NCBI GenBank assembly: GCA_031761875.1
Contig: CP134492.1
Span: 62,001-126,000, forward strand
Origin: Bacillaceae bacterium IKA-2
GTDB lineage: Bacteria; Bacillota; Bacilli; Bacillales; Anaerobacillaceae
Direction of reading: 5' to 3'
Length of the DNA stretch: 64,000 nt
A program made the position numbers and the translations under genes. How positions within the stretch are numbered: the stretch's first letter is position 1; each line of letters begins with the position of its first letter. A model generated the notes under the pieces. It worked only from the letters and a program-made list of their open reading frames with translations. It ran no database searches and was not told the DNA's origin. Positions 21,166 through 38,113 of this stretch are shown piece by piece.

Positions 21166-21193
21166 TTTCCTCTTTTTTAAACAAACTCCTAGT

Positions 21194-21412
21194 TTATTTA
21201 TATCGATACGTGATACGCCCACGTGTTAAGTCATACGGTGACAATTCAACTGTTACTTTGTCTCCTGGTAAGATGCGAATAAAATGCATTCTAATTTTAC
21301 CAGAAACATGAGCTAGTACTTTATGTCCGTTTTCAAGCTCTACTCGGAACATGGCATTTGGTAAGGGTTCAATGACCTTACCTTCTACCTCGATTACATC
21401 TTCTTTGGCCAT
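21194..21412 (-). CDS. infA: Translation initiation factor IF-1
   Basis: A 72-residue S1/OB-fold protein starting [20 protein letters not shown] and ending RGRITYRYK, normal length. It occupies the 30S A site during initiation. The frame extends 24 codons upstream, but that part overlaps the preceding KOW gene; AAGGAGAGT before the 21412 ATG supports the shorter form. A repeat-filled gap of about 200 bp separates it from rpmJ. Confidence 0.96.
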   Translation of the reverse strand: MAKEDVIEVEGKVIEPLPNAMFRVELENGHKVLAHVSGKIRMHFIRILPGDKVTVELSPYDLTRGRITYRYK

Positions 21413-21416
21413 GAAT

Positions 21417-21722
21417 TTACTCTCCTTCCATAAGGAAACTATTATCGTATATATATGTGGAAATTGCAAACCGCAACTTCGCATTGGTTACACGTCCAGT
21501 TTGTTCAATACTATTTTTAACTTCTAGAGATATAAAGTCAAATAATTCTAGATGATTCACGTTTTTCTTCTTGGAACGATCAACTTTTCGATTATCACCA
21601 TTAGCAATTTGTACGAAACGAGAATCATTTATTAGAATAATACACGCTACACCACCAGCATCTCTGCCTTTTAATATCCGCACCATTTGTCCAATACGCG
21701 GTACCTTTTCAGGATCCATCAT
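21417..21722 (-). CDS. KOW-domain RNA-binding protein (YbzG/L14e-like)
   Basis: A 101-residue protein with an N-terminal KOW-like segment ([20 protein letters not shown]) like eukaryotic L14e/L6e, found between map and infA in many Bacilli. The function is unknown, possibly ribosome-associated. A second Met immediately follows the first, so the start is uncertain by one codon. Its stop lies four bases before the infA ATG. Confidence 0.85.
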   Translation of the reverse strand: MMDPEKVPRIGQMVRILKGRDAGGVACIILINDSRFVQIANGDNRKVDRSKKKNVNHLELFDFISLEVKNSIEQTGRVTNAKLRFAISTYIYDNSFLMEGE

Positions 21723-21738
21723 AATTAATCACCATCAC

Positions 21739-24491
<2,753 letters not shown>

Positions 24492-24492
<1 letters not shown>

Positions 24493-24932
24493 TAAATCAC
24501 CTCAGTTTTTCCGCCAGCAGCTTCAATTGCTTCTACTGCAGATGCAGAGAATTTATTAGCTTTTACAGTAAGATTTTTCTCAAGCTTACCGTTTCCGAGG
24601 ATTTTAATACCGTCCTTTTCGTTACTTACAATACCTGTTTCGATCAGTAACTCTGTAGTTACTTCCGTACCATCTTCAAAGCGATTTAACTGATCAAGGT
24701 TAAGGATCGCAAATACTTTTCGAGTTGGGTTCGTAAATCCACGTTTCGGAAGACGACGAGATAATGGGTTTTGACCACCTTCAAAACCTAGTCGTGTTCC
24801 ACCGCCTGAGCGAGAATTTTGTCCATTATGGCCACGTCCAGAAGTTTTGCCGTTACCAGAACCAATACCACGTCCTACACGATTACGTTCTTTACGTGAA
24901 CCTTCAGCAGGTTTAAGTTCGTGAAGTTTCAT
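24492..24932 (-). CDS. rplO: 50S ribosomal protein L15
   Basis: A 146-residue L15 starting [14 protein letters not shown], with the Gly/Arg-rich extended N-terminal region and a globular C-terminal part. AAGGAGGTG precedes it. It is coupled to secY by a one-base overlap. Confidence 0.97.
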
Positions 24933-24958
24933 GTTGGCACCTCCTTCATCTATATAAA

Positions 24959-25147
24959 TTAAGCTTCTATTTCTTTTACAGTTACTAAATGAGAAACTTT
25001 GTTTACCATACCGCGAGTAGCGGCATTATCTTCTTGTACTACTGTATGGTGCATTTTACGTAAACCTAATGTGTTAACAGTAACACGCTGATCCTCAGGA
25101 CGACCAATTAAGCTTCTAGTGAGGGTAATTTCTAATTTCTTAGCCAA
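24959..25147 (-). CDS. rpmD: 50S ribosomal protein L30
   Basis: A 62-residue L30 starting [20 protein letters not shown]. The start codon is TTG with GGAGGGA ten bases upstream. It lies between rpsE and rplO. Confidence 0.96.
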   Translation of the reverse strand: MAKKLEITLTRSLIGRPEDQRVTVNTLGLRKMHHTVVQEDNAATRGMVNKVSHLVTVKEIEA

Positions 25148-25161
25148 TTTAAGTTCCCTCC

Positions 25162-25659
25162 TTATCCTAATAGTTCTTCTACGGTTTTTCCGCGTAATTT
25201 CGCGACATCTTCAGCTCTTTTTAAGTTTTTAAGTCCGTCTACAGTTGCTCGAACCATATTAATTGGATTATTTGAACCTAAAGATTTAGATAGGATGTCA
25301 CCTACACCAGCCAATTCTAGTACGGCACGAACTGGTCCACCAGCGATAACTCCCGTACCTTCACTTGCAGGCTTTAAAAATACATTACCAGCTCCGAAGT
25401 GGCCAATAATTTGGTGTGGTATTGTTGTACCAACAATTGGCACGACAACTATATTTTTCTTTGCATCTTCAATTCCTTTTCGAATAGCTTCTGGTACTTC
25501 TTGGGCTTTACCCATACCAAAGCCGACATGACCATTTTTATCTCCAACAACAACCAGTGCAGCAAAGCGGAAACGACGTCCACCTTTAACAACTTTTGCT
25601 ACACGGTTGACCGCTACTACTTTTTCTTCTAGTTCCAAAGTATTTGGGTCAATGCGCAT
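25162..25659 (-). CDS. rpsE: 30S ribosomal protein S5
   Basis: A 165-residue S5 with the N-terminal double-stranded RNA-binding fold and the loop [18 protein letters not shown], where spectinomycin-resistance changes arise in other bacteria. GGAGGGA precedes the ATG. It helps decoding accuracy. Confidence 0.97.
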   Translation of the reverse strand: MRIDPNTLELEEKVVAVNRVAKVVKGGRRFRFAALVVVGDKNGHVGFGMGKAQEVPEAIRKGIEDAKKNIVVVPIVGTTIPHQIIGHFGAGNVFLKPASEGTGVIAGGPVRAVLELAGVGDILSKSLGSNNPINMVRATVDGLKNLKRAEDVAKLRGKTVEELLG

Positions 25660-25679
25660 TATTTTCCCTCCTTTGCTCT

Positions 25680-26042
25680 TTAGAATTGCAATCCAGCTCC
25701 TCTGGCTGCTTCTGCTAATTCTTTAATACGTCCGTGGTATAAGAAACCGCCACGATCAAATACAACTGTATCATTTCCTTTTTCAATAGCACGTTTAGCT
25801 ACAAGTTCGCCTACTTTTTTCGCTGCTTCTATATCTCCGCCGTTTTCAAGATTTAGTTCTTTGTCTAAGCTATTAGCTGATGCTAATGTTACACCAGCAA
25901 CATCATTAATTAATTGTGCATAAATGTGCTTAGAAGAACGGTATACATTTAAACGAGGACGTACTGCAGTTCCTGTAATTGTACGACGAACATGTGCATG
26001 TCTTTTCTTACGTGCCAGATTTTTACTTGGCTTCGTAATCAT
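25680..26042 (-). CDS. rplR: 50S ribosomal protein L18
   Basis: A 120-residue L18 with [14 protein letters not shown] near the start and a C-terminal [14 protein letters not shown]. It binds 5S rRNA with L5. Normal length and place in the spc operon. Confidence 0.97.
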   Translation of the reverse strand: MITKPSKNLARKKRHAHVRRTITGTAVRPRLNVYRSSKHIYAQLINDVAGVTLASANSLDKELNLENGGDIEAAKKVGELVAKRAIEKGNDTVVFDRGGFLYHGRIKELAEAARGAGLQF

Positions 26043-26072
26043 TGAACGTCAGTCCTTTCCGTTAATTATTGC

Positions 26073-26609
26073 TTATTTACCAGTTTTTCCTTCTTTACGA
26101 CGAACAAATTCACCTTGATAACGAATTCCTTTACCTTTATAAGGCTCAGGTAAACGTACAGAACGAATATTCGAAGCAAGGGCGCCAACGCGTTCCTTGT
26201 CTATACCTTTAACAATGACTATCGTGTTTTTAGGAACCTCAACCTCAAGACCAGCTTCAGGTTCAATTTCTACTGGATGAGAGTACCCAACATTAAGAAC
26301 TAATTTTTGTCCTTGTTTAGTTGCTCGGTAACCAACTCCGATAAGTTCTAATGATTTTTCGTAACCTTTCGTTACACCCTCAACCATGTTGTTGATAATA
26401 CTACGAGTAGTACCGTGCAAAGATCGGTGTAATTTATTATCAGTAGGACGCTCAACAGTAAGGATATTTTCTTCAACTTTTACAACCATATCAGGATGTA
26501 GCTGACGAGAAAGTTCTCCTTTAGGTCCTTTTACAGTAATGTTAACAGTATCTAATGTAATTGTTACATCAGATGGGATTACAACTGGCTTATTACCAAT
26601 TCGAGACAT
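26073..26609 (-). CDS. rplF: 50S ribosomal protein L6
   Basis: A 178-residue L6 starting [13 protein letters not shown], made of two similar domains and ending in the conserved [11 protein letters not shown] signature. It sits near the sarcin-ricin loop. GGAGGTG precedes the ATG. Confidence 0.97.
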   Translation of the reverse strand: MSRIGNKPVVIPSDVTITLDTVNITVKGPKGELSRQLHPDMVVKVEENILTVERPTDNKLHRSLHGTTRSIINNMVEGVTKGYEKSLELIGVGYRATKQGQKLVLNVGYSHPVEIEPEAGLEVEVPKNTIVIVKGIDKERVGALASNIRSVRLPEPYKGKGIRYQGEFVRRKEGKTGK

Positions 26610-26638
26610 TCGTTACACCTCCATTTCTTTTCATATTC

Positions 26639-27037
26639 TTACCAAACGTAAGCTAGGATTTCTCCGCCCATTTGTTGTTGACGTGCTTCTTTATCAGTAA
26701 GAATTCCGTTAGAAGTTGATACGATCGCAATTCCTAAACCACCAAGAACACGAGGTACTTCAATAGCTTTAGCGAATACACGTAAGCCAGGCTTACTAAT
26801 ACGCTTTAGTCCTGTGATGACACGTTCGTTGTTCGCACCGTACTTTAGGAAGATGCGGATAATACCTTGTTTGTTATCTTCAATATACTCAACTTCACGA
26901 ATGAAACCCTCACGCTTAAGAATTTCAGCGACTTCTTTTTTTAAATTAGATGCAGGTAGCTCAAGCTTCTCGTGACGAACGATGTTCGCATTACGAATTC
27001 TTGTTAACATATCTGCAATAGGATCTGTCATGACCAT
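26639..27037 (-). CDS. rpsH: 30S ribosomal protein S8
   Basis: A 132-residue S8 starting [18 protein letters not shown] with the C-terminal [13 protein letters not shown] signature. It binds central-domain 16S rRNA early in assembly. GGAGGTAAAACAA precedes the first ATG. Confidence 0.97.
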   Translation of the reverse strand: MVMTDPIADMLTRIRNANIVRHEKLELPASNLKKEVAEILKREGFIREVEYIEDNKQGIIRIFLKYGANNERVITGLKRISKPGLRVFAKAIEVPRVLGGLGIAIVSTSNGILTDKEARQQQMGGEILAYVW

Positions 27038-27065
27038 TTGTTTTACCTCCTTCCGTACTTGGAAA

Positions 27066-27281
<216 letters not shown>

Positions 27282-27821
27282 TTATTTTTGAAATGGCATT
27301 CCCATATGAGTTAATAATTCGCGAGCTTCTTCATCTGTATTTGCCGTAGTTACTACAACAATATCCATACCGCGAACTTTTTCAACTTTATCATAATCGA
27401 TTTCTGGGAAGATTAATTGTTCTTTAACACCTAGTGTATAGTTTCCGCGACCGTCAAATGCTTTTTTAGAAATACCACGGAAGTCACGAACACGCGGTAA
27501 AGTTACTGTAACTAATTTATCTAAAAACTCAAACATGCGAACGCCACGAAGTGTAACCTTGGCTCCAATTGGCATCCCTTCACGAAGTTTAAAACCGGCA
27601 ATTGATTTTTTTGCTTTCGTGATAAGTGGCTTTTGGCCAGTAATTTGAGTTAATTCTTCAACAGCTTTATCTAAAGCTTTTACGTTAGAAACCGCGTCTC
27701 CAACACCCATGTTTATAACGATCTTTTCAACTTTTGGCACAGCCATTACAGAGCTGTAGTTAAATTTCTCAACAAGAGCAGGAACGATCTCATTTTGGTA
27801 TTTTTCTTTTAAACGGTTCAT
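27282..27821 (-). CDS. rplE: 50S ribosomal protein L5
   Basis: A 179-residue L5 starting [20 protein letters not shown]. The ATG at 27819-27821 follows AAAGGAGG by seven bases; an upstream ATG precedes that site. It binds 5S rRNA and contacts P-site tRNA. Confidence 0.97.
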   Translation of the reverse strand: MNRLKEKYQNEIVPALVEKFNYSSVMAVPKVEKIVINMGVGDAVSNVKALDKAVEELTQITGQKPLITKAKKSIAGFKLREGMPIGAKVTLRGVRMFEFLDKLVTVTLPRVRDFRGISKKAFDGRGNYTLGVKEQLIFPEIDYDKVEKVRGMDIVVVTTANTDEEARELLTHMGMPFQK

Positions 27822-27846
27822 GTGATTGCCTCCTTTCATGACCTGA

Positions 27847-28173
27847 CTACTTATCTAAAACTTCGCCAGATTTTTTTGCTATACGTACTTTTTTACCATT
27901 TTCTAATTTATAACCTACGCGTGTAGGCTCACCTGTCTTTGGATCGAGAGGCATAACATTGGATGAAGCAATTGGCGCTTCCATATTAATGATTCCGCCT
28001 TGCGGATTTGCTTGAGAGGGTTTCGCATGTTTCTTAACCATGTTAATTCCTTCAACAAGGACACGCCCTTTTCTTGGGAATGACTCTAAAATAACGCCTT
28101 GCTTTCCTTTATCTTTACCAGAGATCACTTTTACAGTGTCACCTTTTTTTACATGCATATTAGGTGTTGACAT
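27847..28173 (-). CDS. rplX: 50S ribosomal protein L24
   Basis: A 108-residue KOW-domain L24, an assembly initiator protein. The Shine-Dalgarno AGGAGGTG is seven bases before the first ATG, giving a five-residue extension (MSTPN) before the usual MHVKKGD start. Confidence 0.96.
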   Translation of the reverse strand: MSTPNMHVKKGDTVKVISGKDKGKQGVILESFPRKGRVLVEGINMVKKHAKPSQANPQGGIINMEAPIASSNVMPLDPKTGEPTRVGYKLENGKKVRIAKKSGEVLDK

Positions 28174-28218
28174 AACTGCACCTCCTTAAAAGCAATTTCT
28201 TAATTAATCCGTTTATCA

Positions 28219-28587
28219 TTATAGAACTTCTGGAGCAAGTGAAACAATTTTCATAAATTGCTTTTCACGAAGTTCGCGGGCAACAGGTCCAAAAATACGA
28301 GTTCCACGAGGACTTTTGTCTTCTTTAATGAGTACCGCTGCATTTTCATCAAACTTGATATATGAGCCGTCATTGCGACGAGCGCCTGTTTTTGTACGAA
28401 CAATAACAGCTTTGACGACGTCACCTTTCTTAACAACGCCACCTGGTGTTGCTTGTTTTACTGAACAAACAATTACATCACCAATGTTACCTGTTTTGCG
28501 GCCTGAACCACCTAACACCTTTATACAAAGCACTTCACGTGCTCCTGAGTTATCAGCTACTTTTAAACGAGTTTCTGATTGAATCAT
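28219..28587 (-). CDS. rplN: 50S ribosomal protein L14
   Basis: A 122-residue L14 starting [20 protein letters not shown] and ending [11 protein letters not shown], normal length. It forms an intersubunit bridge. Confidence 0.98.
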   Translation of the reverse strand: MIQSETRLKVADNSGAREVLCIKVLGGSGRKTGNIGDVIVCSVKQATPGGVVKKGDVVKAVIVRTKTGARRNDGSYIKFDENAAVLIKEDKSPRGTRIFGPVARELREKQFMKIVSLAPEVL

Positions 28588-28630
28588 ACGATCTTACCTC
28601 CCTTCGGAAACGATACAAGATCTAATACTA

Positions 28631-28894
28631 TTAGATAACTACTGCCACTTCAATAATCTCAGTTAAACGGAAACGCTTGTCCTTTGATGTAGGGCGAGTT
28701 TCCATAATTTTTACAACATCATTGATTTTTGCAGTATTATTTTCATCATGTGCTTTAAGTTTCTTTGAATACTTAACGCGTTTGCCGTACAACTTTTCAA
28801 TTTTGTAAGTTTCTACTAATACTGAAATCGTCTTGTCCATTTTATCGGATACAACCTTACCAGTATATTCCTTACGTTGATTACGCTCAGTCAT
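28631..28894 (-). CDS. rpsQ: 30S ribosomal protein S17
   Basis: An 87-residue OB-fold S17 with [18 protein letters not shown] and the signature [23 protein letters not shown] precedes the ATG. Confidence 0.97.
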   Translation of the reverse strand: MTERNQRKEYTGKVVSDKMDKTISVLVETYKIEKLYGKRVKYSKKLKAHDENNTAKINDVVKIMETRPTSKDKRFRLTEIIEVAVVI

Positions 28895-28914
28895 TGCGCA
28901 AACCTCCTTTCAAA

Positions 28915-30204
<1,290 letters not shown>

Positions 30205-30207
30205 ACT

Positions 30208-30549
30208 TTAGCCCTCCTTTTTTTCTGTTACAACGATCGTAATATGACTAGAACGCTTATTTATTCTACTTGCACGTCCCATAGCACGTGGACGAAATCT
30301 TTTTAAAGTTACTCCCTCATCAACAAATGCTTCACTTATAACTAATTTATTAACGTCCATTTCATAGTTATGTTCAGCATTTGCAATCGCAGAGTTTAGA
30401 AGCTTTTCTACTACTGGAGAAGCTCCCTTAGGTGTATGACGTAGAATAGCTATCGCTTCACCAACTTGCTTGCCTCGAATTATGTCTACTACTAGACGTA
30501 CCTTACGAGCAGCAATACGCACTTGTTTAGCAACTGCTTTCGCTTGCAT
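30208..30549 (-). CDS. rplV: 50S ribosomal protein L22
   Basis: A 113-residue L22 starting [20 protein letters not shown], with the extended beta hairpin ([19 protein letters not shown]) that lines the exit tunnel. Confidence 0.97.
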   Translation of the reverse strand: MQAKAVAKQVRIAARKVRLVVDIIRGKQVGEAIAILRHTPKGASPVVEKLLNSAIANAEHNYEMDVNKLVISEAFVDEGVTLKRFRPRAMGRASRINKRSSHITIVVTEKKEG

Positions 30550-30569
30550 ATAGAGTACCTCCTCTCATC

Positions 30570-30848
30570 TTAACGTCTTGTTTTCTTATCATCTGCAGCG
30601 TGCCCTTTGTACGTTCTTGTTGGTGCAAATTCACCTAACTTATGACCGACCATATCCTCAGAAACATATACTGGTACATGCTTGCGTCCATCATATACAG
30701 CAATTGTATGACCAATAAATTCTGGGAAGATCGTTGAACGGCGCGACCAAGATTTTATTACTTTTTTATCACCTTTTTCGCCCATATCAATAACTTTTTT
30801 CATTAAGTGATCATCGACAAAAGGTCCCTTTTTTAAACTACGACCCAT
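30570..30848 (-). CDS. rpsS: 30S ribosomal protein S19
   Basis: A 92-residue S19 starting [19 protein letters not shown], with the signature [25 protein letters not shown] precedes the ATG. Confidence 0.98.
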   Translation of the reverse strand: MGRSLKKGPFVDDHLMKKVIDMGEKGDKKVIKSWSRRSTIFPEFIGHTIAVYDGRKHVPVYVSEDMVGHKLGEFAPTRTYKGHAADDKKTRR

Positions 30849-30908
30849 AATTGTACCTCCCTTCGCGATTTTGCTACTGCTCTTATGAACATCATCAGTG
30901 CAACACCG

Positions 30909-31739
30909 TTATTTTTTACGACGACGTACGATGTACTTGTCAGAGTGTTTGGTTTTCTTGCGTGTTTTGAAACCAAGAGTTGGTTTACCCCAAGGAGACA
31001 TTGGTGATTTTCGTCCAATTGGCGAACGACCTTCACCACCACCGTGCGGATGATCATTAGGGTTCATTACAGAACCACGAACTGTTGGTCTCTTACCTAA
31101 CCAACGGTTACGACCCGCTTTACCGATGTTCACAAGTTCATGTTCAACGTTCCCAACTTGACCAATTGTAGCTCGGCAAGTAGAAAGGATCATTCGTGTT
31201 TCGCCCGAGTTAAGTCGAACAAGTACATATTGTCCTTCTTTTCCTAGTAACTGAGCTTCAGTTCCAGCTGAACGAACTAATTGTCCTCCACGTCCTGGTT
31301 TTAACTCAATATTATGAATGATAGTACCAACTGGGATGTTGATAAGCGGCAACGTATTACCTACTTTAATATCAGCTTTATCCCCGCTGAATAATACCAT
31401 ATCAACTTTAAGACCTTTTGGAGCTAAGATATAACGCTTTTCTCCATCGGCATAGTGAATTAATGCAATGTTAGCAGTACGGTTTGGATCGTATTCGATC
31501 GTAGCAACGCGTCCTGGAATTCCATCTTTGTTACGTTTGAAGTCAATGATACGGTACTGACGCTTATGTCCACCACCATGATGACGAACCGTTATCCTAC
31601 CTTGGTTATTACGTCCGCCTTTTCTATGAATAGGCGCTATTAACGACTTTTCAGGCTTATCAGTAGTGATATCTTGGAAGTCTAATACAGACATTCCTCG
31701 GCGACCAGCACTGGTTGGTTTATATTTTTTGATCGGCAT
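30909..31739 (-). CDS. rplB: 50S ribosomal protein L2
   Basis: A 276-residue L2 with the RNA-binding OB/SH3 core and the C-terminal signature [14 protein letters not shown], which includes the His implicated near the peptidyl transferase centre. AAAGGAGG precedes the ATG. Confidence 0.98.
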   Translation of the reverse strand: MPIKKYKPTSAGRRGMSVLDFQDITTDKPEKSLIAPIHRKGGRNNQGRITVRHHGGGHKRQYRIIDFKRNKDGIPGRVATIEYDPNRTANIALIHYADGEKRYILAPKGLKVDMVLFSGDKADIKVGNTLPLINIPVGTIIHNIELKPGRGGQLVRSAGTEAQLLGKEGQYVLVRLNSGETRMILSTCRATIGQVGNVEHELVNIGKAGRNRWLGKRPTVRGSVMNPNDHPHGGGEGRSPIGRKSPMSPWGKPTLGFKTRKKTKHSDKYIVRRRKK

Positions 31740-31765
31740 TATTATTTTCCTCCTTTACTTAAAAC

Positions 31766-32056
31766 TTAAACTCCTTCAAAGAATTCTAATTCTTTGCTTT
31801 CAGCAGTTAACGTAACGATTGCTTTTTTACGACGTGGCGTATAGCCTGAGTGGCGTCCGAATCGCTTAAATTTACCTTTGTAATTCATTGTATTTACATT
31901 AGATACTTTTACTGAAAAAATTTCTTCAACAGCATCTTTAATTTGTGTTTTATTAGCACGAACATCTACTTCAAATGTGTATTTCTTAGTTGCCATAAGA
32001 TCAGTTGAACGTTCTGTTATAACGGGGCGCCTAATGATGTCACGAGCGTTTTCCAT
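31766..32056 (-). CDS. rplW: 50S ribosomal protein L23
   Basis: A 96-residue L23 starting [20 protein letters not shown]. It sits at the exit tunnel and docks trigger factor and SRP. Its ATG shares a base with the rplD stop. Confidence 0.97.
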   Translation of the reverse strand: MENARDIIRRPVITERSTDLMATKKYTFEVDVRANKTQIKDAVEEIFSVKVSNVNTMNYKGKFKRFGRHSGYTPRRKKAIVTLTAESKELEFFEGV

Positions 32057-32679
32057 TACGCTAGCACCTCCTCTACCTTTTGAACGGCTTCTTTAGTAAT
32101 AATTAGTTTATCATGCTTCAATACATCTAGAACGTTAATTCCCTCAGCAGTAACAAATGTTATGCCAGGAATGTTACGAGCTGATAATGCAATATTATCA
32201 TTATACTCAGCAGTAACTACTAACGCTTTACGATTAGCTGAAAGGCTATTTAAAACTAAAACCATTTCTTTTGTTTTTGGAGCATCGAAGTTTAATCCTT
32301 CAAGTACTACGATTTCTGCAGCAATCACTTTTGAGGAAAGAGCTGATTTAATCGCTAAACGACGAACTTTCTTTGGTAATTTGTAGCTGTAGCTACGCGG
32401 AGTCGGTCCAAATACTACTCCACCACCCTTCCATTGGGGTGCTCTAATCGTACCTTGTCTTGCGCGACCAGTTCCTTTTTGACGCCACGGCTTACGTCCA
32501 CCACCGCGAACAGCCGAACGGTTCTTTACAGCATGATTACCTTGTCGTAATGAAGCTTGCTGCATAACGACAGCATCATGTAATACATTTTGATTAGGTT
32601 CAATACCGAATATATCATCTAATAATTCGATATCGCCAACTTGCGTTCCGTCTTGGTTATATAATGCGACTTTTGGCAT
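32056..32679 (-). CDS. rplD: 50S ribosomal protein L4
   Basis: A 207-residue L4 with the tunnel loop [26 protein letters not shown] precedes the ATG. In enteric bacteria L4 regulates the S10 operon; there is no evidence for that here. Confidence 0.97.
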   Translation of the reverse strand: MPKVALYNQDGTQVGDIELLDDIFGIEPNQNVLHDAVVMQQASLRQGNHAVKNRSAVRGGGRKPWRQKGTGRARQGTIRAPQWKGGGVVFGPTPRSYSYKLPKKVRRLAIKSALSSKVIAAEIVVLEGLNFDAPKTKEMVLVLNSLSANRKALVVTAEYNDNIALSARNIPGITFVTAEGINVLDVLKHDKLIITKEAVQKVEEVLA

Positions 32680-32696
32680 GAGGCATCCTCCTTTCT

Positions 32697-33326
32697 CTAG
32701 TGCGCTTTGATAGCGCTCTTGATAGTTACGTAACCCTTTTTAGCTCCTGGTACATTACCTTTTACTAATATCAAGTTTCGTTCTGTATCAATTTTAATAA
32801 TTTCTAAATTTTGAACTGTAATTTGTCCTCCACCCATACGTCCAGGTAATTTCTTACCTTTAAATACACGGTTTGGAGCTACCGGTCCCATTGAACCTGG
32901 ACGACGGTGATAACGAGAGCCGTGAGACATTGGTCCGCGAGATTGGTTATGACGCTTAATAGAGCCTTGAAAACCTTTCCCTTTCGAAACGCCCGTCACA
33001 TCTACTATGTCACCTTCGTTAAAAATATCAACCTTGACTTCTTGACCAACTTCACCGACAGCTATATCATTGCCGCGAATTTCTTTCATGTAGCGCTTAG
33101 GAGCTGCTTCAGCCTTTGCTGCATGGCCTTTAGCTGGCATTATTATACGTGAAGCTTTCACATCATCAAATCCCAATTGAGTTGCTTCGTAGCCGTCAGA
33201 TTCAACGGTTTTCTTTTGTAGAACTACGTTTCCATTAGCTTCGATTACTGTTACTGCTATTGCTTCACCTTTTTCAGTAAATACTTGAGTCATTCCTAAT
33301 TTTTTCCCTAAGATTCCTTTGGTCAT
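32697..33326 (-). CDS. rplC: 50S ribosomal protein L3
   Basis: A 209-residue L3 starting [16 protein letters not shown], with the extension [19 protein letters not shown] that approaches the peptidyl transferase centre. GGAGGTGTG precedes the ATG. Confidence 0.98.
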   Translation of the reverse strand: MTKGILGKKLGMTQVFTEKGEAIAVTVIEANGNVVLQKKTVESDGYEATQLGFDDVKASRIIMPAKGHAAKAEAAPKRYMKEIRGNDIAVGEVGQEVKVDIFNEGDIVDVTGVSKGKGFQGSIKRHNQSRGPMSHGSRYHRRPGSMGPVAPNRVFKGKKLPGRMGGGQITVQNLEIIKIDTERNLILVKGNVPGAKKGYVTIKSAIKAH

Positions 33327-33392
33327 AAGTCACACCTCCTGATATAAATAATTTATTATTTCTTGCCATTTTTTGTTTGGTCTTCTTACAAA

Positions 33393-33896
<504 letters not shown>

Positions 33897-33925
33897 ATTA
33901 TATAGAGTTGCTTCTATTAATGCAA
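33897..33925 (-). promoter_or_regulatory. Sigma-A promoter for the S10 operon
   Basis: Minus-strand TTGCAT (33920-33925), 17 bp, perfect TATAAT (33897-33902). It lies in the tuf-rpsJ gap and would drive the roughly 15-kb ribosomal protein superoperon. Confidence 0.75.
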
Positions 33926-34033
33926 GTATTAATTTTAAATTTATAGTTCTATCTACTAAATGCGGTTAGTTTTTTGTGGTTAGGTAGATCACAAGCTTTC
34001 TAAGATTGGTTGGTTTTTGGCTTTCAACTTTTC

Positions 34034-34069
34034 AAAAAAAAGGTAGCTCCCGAAGGGCTACCTTTTTTT
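34034..34069 (-). terminator. Terminator after tuf
   Basis: AAAGGTAGC and GCTACCTTT pair around a CCTTCGGGA loop, followed by a run of eight T on the minus strand. It is a very strong factor-independent terminator that separates the str and S10 units. Confidence 0.95.
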
Positions 34070-34081
34070 ACTTATTAAAAA

Positions 34082-35272
34082 CTACTCAACAATCGTTGCA
34101 ACTACTCCAGCGCCAACTGTTCGGCCGCCTTCACGAATAGAGAACTTAGTTCCCTCTTCGATTGCGATTGGTCCGATTAATTCAACAGTCATTTCGATAT
34201 TGTCTCCAGGCATTACCATCTCAACGCCTTCTGGAAGTTGAATAATTCCAGTAATGTCAGTTGTACGGAAATAAAACTGAGGACGATAGTTAGAGAAGAA
34301 CGGAGTGTGACGTCCACCCTCTTCTTTTGATAAAACATAAACTTCTGATTTGAACTTAGTGTGTGCTTTAACAGTACCCGGCTTAGCAAGTACTTGACCG
34401 CGCTGAATATCTTCACGAGCTACACCACGAAGTAACGCACCAATATTGTCTCCAGCTTCAGCATAATCAAGAAGCTTACGGAACATTTCTACTCCAGTTA
34501 CAGTTGTTGTTTTCGGCTCTTCAGTTAAACCGAGGATTTCAATTACATCCCCAACTTTAACTACTCCACGCTCAACACGTCCTGTAGCAACAGTACCACG
34601 ACCAGTGATTGAGAATACGTCCTCAACTGGCATCATGAAAGGCTTGTCAGTTTGACGAGTTGGTGTTGGGATGTATGAATCTACTGCATCCATAAGTTCA
34701 TGGATTTTAGCTTCCCAAGCAGCGTCTCCCTCAAGAGCTCTAAGTGCAGAACCTTTAATTACAGGAATGTCATCTCCAGGGAAGTCGTATTCCGAAAGAA
34801 GATCACGTATTTCCATTTCTACTAATTCAAGTAATTCTTCGTCGTCAACTGTATCACATTTGTTCATGAATACAACAAGGAATGGTACACCAACTTGACG
34901 AGAAAGCAAGATGTGCTCACGAGTTTGTGGCATCGGGCCATCAGCAGCTGATACTACTAAGATACCGCCGTCCATTTGGGCAGCACCCGTAATCATATTC
35001 TTAACGTAGTCAGCGTGTCCTGGGCAGTCAACGTGTGCATAATGACGTGCGTCAGTTTCATACTCAACGTGTGCAGTGGAAATCGTAATTCCACGCTCGC
35101 GCTCTTCTGGAGCCGCGTCGATTTGATCAAAAGCCATTGCTTTACCTTTACCAGACTTCTTATGAAGAACTGATGAAATTGCAGCAGTTAATGTAGTTTT
35201 ACCATGGTCAACGTGTCCGATTGTACCCACATTAACATGGGGTTTCGAACGGTCAAATTTTTCTTTACCCAT
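34082..35272 (-). CDS. tuf: Elongation factor Tu
   Basis: A 396-residue GTPase delivering aminoacyl-tRNA. G1 GHVDHGKT (19-26 region), G3 DCPGHADY and G4 NKCD are intact. The frame is open 22 codons upstream, but AAGGAGGAATTT before the ATG at 35270-35272 fixes [14 protein letters not shown] as the start. It follows fusA by about 115 bp; a TATAAT at 35356-35361 could belong to a tuf promoter, but no good -35 is seen. Confidence 0.98.
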   Translation of the reverse strand: MGKEKFDRSKPHVNVGTIGHVDHGKTTLTAAISSVLHKKSGKGKAMAFDQIDAAPEERERGITISTAHVEYETDARHYAHVDCPGHADYVKNMITGAAQMDGGILVVSAADGPMPQTREHILLSRQVGVPFLVVFMNKCDTVDDEELLELVEMEIRDLLSEYDFPGDDIPVIKGSALRALEGDAAWEAKIHELMDAVDSYIPTPTRQTDKPFMMPVEDVFSITGRGTVATGRVERGVVKVGDVIEILGLTEEPKTTTVTGVEMFRKLLDYAEAGDNIGALLRGVAREDIQRGQVLAKPGTVKAHTKFKSEVYVLSKEEGGRHTPFFSNYRPQFYFRTTDITGIIQLPEGVEMVMPGDNIEMTVELIGPIAIEEGTKFSIREGGRTVGAGVVATIVE

Positions 35273-35386
35273 TGGAAATTCCTCCTTAAAATAAATGTAA
35301 ATGTATTTTTTTATAAGAAAGGTAATTGTTAAAATCACCTATCCTGACTTACCATATTATACTTTTCAGTGCAATAATCTTTACTA

Positions 35387-37465
35387 TTATTGTCCTGTTT
35401 GCTTTTTGATAATTTCTTCAGAAATACTCTTAGGTACTTCTGAATAGTGATCGAAGTGCATTGAATATGTTCCTCGTCCTTGTGTACGAGAGCGTAATGA
35501 TGTTGCGTAACCAAACATTTCAGAAAGTGGCACCATCGACTTAACTAATTGTGCGTTTCCACGCGCCGTCATTCCTTCAACGCGGCCACGACGACTCGTA
35601 ATGTCACCCATAATATCACCCATGTAATCTTCCGGAACGACAACTTCAACCTTCATTATCGGTTCTAGAATTGCTGGGTCACAATGAGCTCTTGCATTCT
35701 TAAGTGCCATAGATCCGGCAATCTTAAACGCCATTTCATTCGAGTCAACATCATGGTATGATCCATCAAAGATTTTAGCTTTTAAGTCAAGTAATGGGTA
35801 CCCTGCAAGCATACCATTTTTCATTGATTCTTCGATACCAGCTTGAACAGCCCCAACGTATTCACGAGGAACAGACCCACCAACAACTTTGTTTTCAAAA
35901 ACAAAGCCAGCGCCTTCTTCAAGTGGTTCAAATTCAATCCAAACATGACCATATTGTCCACGTCCACCAGATTGACGAACAAACTTACCTTCAACTTTAG
36001 CTGATTTACGGATTGTTTCACGGTACGCAACTTGAGGTGCACCAACATTGGCTTCAACTTTAAACTCACGGCGCATACGATCGACGAGAACATCAAGGTG
36101 AAGTTCGCCCATGCCACCAATGATTGTTTGACCAGTTTCCTCGTCAGTGTGAGTTTTAAACGTTGGATCTTCCTCTGCTAGTTTCGCTAATGCCATACCC
36201 ATTTTATCTTGGTCAGCCTTTGTTTTTGGCTCAACTGATAAATGAATTACTGGATCAGGAAATACCATTGACTCAAGGATAACTTGGTCTTTCTCATCAC
36301 AAAGCGTGTCTCCAGTTGTCGTATCTTTAAGCCCAACACCAGCAGCAATATCTCCTGCATAAACGACTGAAATTTCTTGACGTGAATTGGCGTGCATTTG
36401 AAGAATACGTCCAATTCTTTCACGTTTGCCTTTAGTTGAGTTGACAATGTATGAGCCTGCATTAACTGTACCTGAGTAGACACGGAAGAATGTAAGCTTA
36501 CCAACATAAGGGTCAGTCATAACTTTAAAAGCAAGTGCCGAAAATGGTGCATCATCACTCGCCTGACGAGTTACCTCTTCATCCGAGTCAGGTAAAACAC
36601 CTTTAATTGCTTCAACATCTGTTGGAGCGGGAAGAAAATCTAGAACGGTATCAAGTAATAATTGAACACCTTTGTTCTTAAAGGCCGAACCACAAACTAC
36701 AGGAAACAATTCTACATTTAATGTACCTTTACGGATTGCCCCTTTAAGCTCTTCTTTCGTGATTTCTTCACCTTCTAGGTACTTCATCATTAACTCTTCA
36801 TCAAAATCTACTGCCGCTTCAATTAGCTTCATACGGTATTCTTCAGCTTGCTCTTTGTAATCAGCTGGAATTTCCCTTGCGTCAGTACGTGTTCCAAGGT
36901 CATCTTCATAAAAATAAGCTACGTTTTCGATTAGATCAATAATGCCCACGAAATCATCCTCAGCTCCAATTGGTAACTGAACTGGGTGAGCGTTAGCTCC
37001 TAATTGATCGCGCAACGTACCTAGGGAATATATGAAGTCTGCACCAAGTTTATCCATTTTATTAACAAATACTACACGGGGAACACCATATGTAGTTGCT
37101 TGACGCCAAACAGTTTCTGTTTGTGGTTCAACTCCTGATTGTGCATCAAGAACAGCTACGGCACCATCTAGTACGCGTAATGAGCGTTCAACTTCTACTG
37201 TGAAGTCTACGTGCCCGGGTGTATCAATAATATTAATACGGTGACCTTTCCATGAAGCAGTTGTTGCAGCAGAAGTGATTGTAATACCACGTTCTTGCTC
37301 TTGCTCCATCCAGTCCATCTGTGAAGCTCCTTCATGAGTTTCACCAATTTTATGGATACGTCCTGTATAAAAAAGTATACGTTCAGTACAAGTTGTTTTC
37401 CCGGCATCAATGTGAGCCATGATACCTATATTACGAGTCTTATCTAAGGAGAACTCTCTTGCCAT
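35387..37465 (-). CDS. fusA: Elongation factor G
   Basis: A 692-residue translocase GTPase with G1 AHIDAGKTT (17-25), G3 DTPGHVDF and G4 NKMD, then domains II-V ending near the conserved [16 protein letters not shown] precedes the ATG. It is in the str operon between rpsG and tuf. Confidence 0.98.
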   Translation of the reverse strand: MAREFSLDKTRNIGIMAHIDAGKTTCTERILFYTGRIHKIGETHEGASQMDWMEQEQERGITITSAATTASWKGHRINIIDTPGHVDFTVEVERSLRVLDGAVAVLDAQSGVEPQTETVWRQATTYGVPRVVFVNKMDKLGADFIYSLGTLRDQLGANAHPVQLPIGAEDDFVGIIDLIENVAYFYEDDLGTRTDAREIPADYKEQAEEYRMKLIEAAVDFDEELMMKYLEGEEITKEELKGAIRKGTLNVELFPVVCGSAFKNKGVQLLLDTVLDFLPAPTDVEAIKGVLPDSDEEVTRQASDDAPFSALAFKVMTDPYVGKLTFFRVYSGTVNAGSYIVNSTKGKRERIGRILQMHANSRQEISVVYAGDIAAGVGLKDTTTGDTLCDEKDQVILESMVFPDPVIHLSVEPKTKADQDKMGMALAKLAEEDPTFKTHTDEETGQTIIGGMGELHLDVLVDRMRREFKVEANVGAPQVAYRETIRKSAKVEGKFVRQSGGRGQYGHVWIEFEPLEEGAGFVFENKVVGGSVPREYVGAVQAGIEESMKNGMLAGYPLLDLKAKIFDGSYHDVDSNEMAFKIAGSMALKNARAHCDPAILEPIMKVEVVVPEDYMGDIMGDITSRRGRVEGMTARGNAQLVKSMVPLSEMFGYATSLRSRTQGRGTYSMHFDHYSEVPKSISEEIIKKQTGQ

Positions 37466-37599
37466 AGGTTTCTTTCTCCTTCCTATTCTTGAAAGTAATT
37501 ATTAAATATAGCTAAGTGAGCCTGGCGGCAAACAGTTAACAAACAGCTAATCGTTTACCCGACTCCTTGACTATATAGAAAAAATAAATTCGATTGATC

Positions 37600-38070
37600 T
37601 TACCAACGATAGTGAGCGAAAGCTTTGTTAGCTTCAGCCATCTTATGAGTGTCTTCACGCTTTTTCACAGCTGAGCCAGTGTTATTGGCGGCATCCATGA
37701 TTTCATTCGCTAAACGCTCTTCCATTGTTTTTTCTCCACGAAGACGAGCATAGCTTACTAACCAACGAAGTCCTAATGTCGTACGACGTTCAGGTTTTAC
37801 TTCAATCGGCACTTGGTAGTTAGCTCCACCAACACGGCGTGCTTTAACTTCAAGAACTGGCATGATATTTTTAATAGCTTGTTCAAAAGCTTCCATTGGA
37901 TCATTGCCACTACGTTCTTTAACCAAATCAAAAGCTCTATATAAAATCGTTTGTGCTACCCCTCTCTTACCATCAACCATAATACGGTTAATAAGACGAG
38001 TTACCAACTTTGAATTATATAATGGATCAATTAATACATCACGACGAACTACAGGTCCTTTACGAGGCAT
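37600..38070 (-). CDS. rpsG: 30S ribosomal protein S7
   Basis: A 156-residue S7 starting [20 protein letters not shown]. The ATG at 38068-38070 follows GGAGGGAAAAT; an upstream ATG precedes that site. It nucleates the 30S head. Confidence 0.97.
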   Translation of the reverse strand: MPRKGPVVRRDVLIDPLYNSKLVTRLINRIMVDGKRGVAQTILYRAFDLVKERSGNDPMEAFEQAIKNIMPVLEVKARRVGGANYQVPIEVKPERRTTLGLRWLVSYARLRGEKTMEERLANEIMDAANNTGSAVKKREDTHKMAEANKAFAHYRW

Positions 38071-38113
38071 TATTTTCCCTCCTTCCAATCATTAACTCTT
38101 ATTATTTAAAATA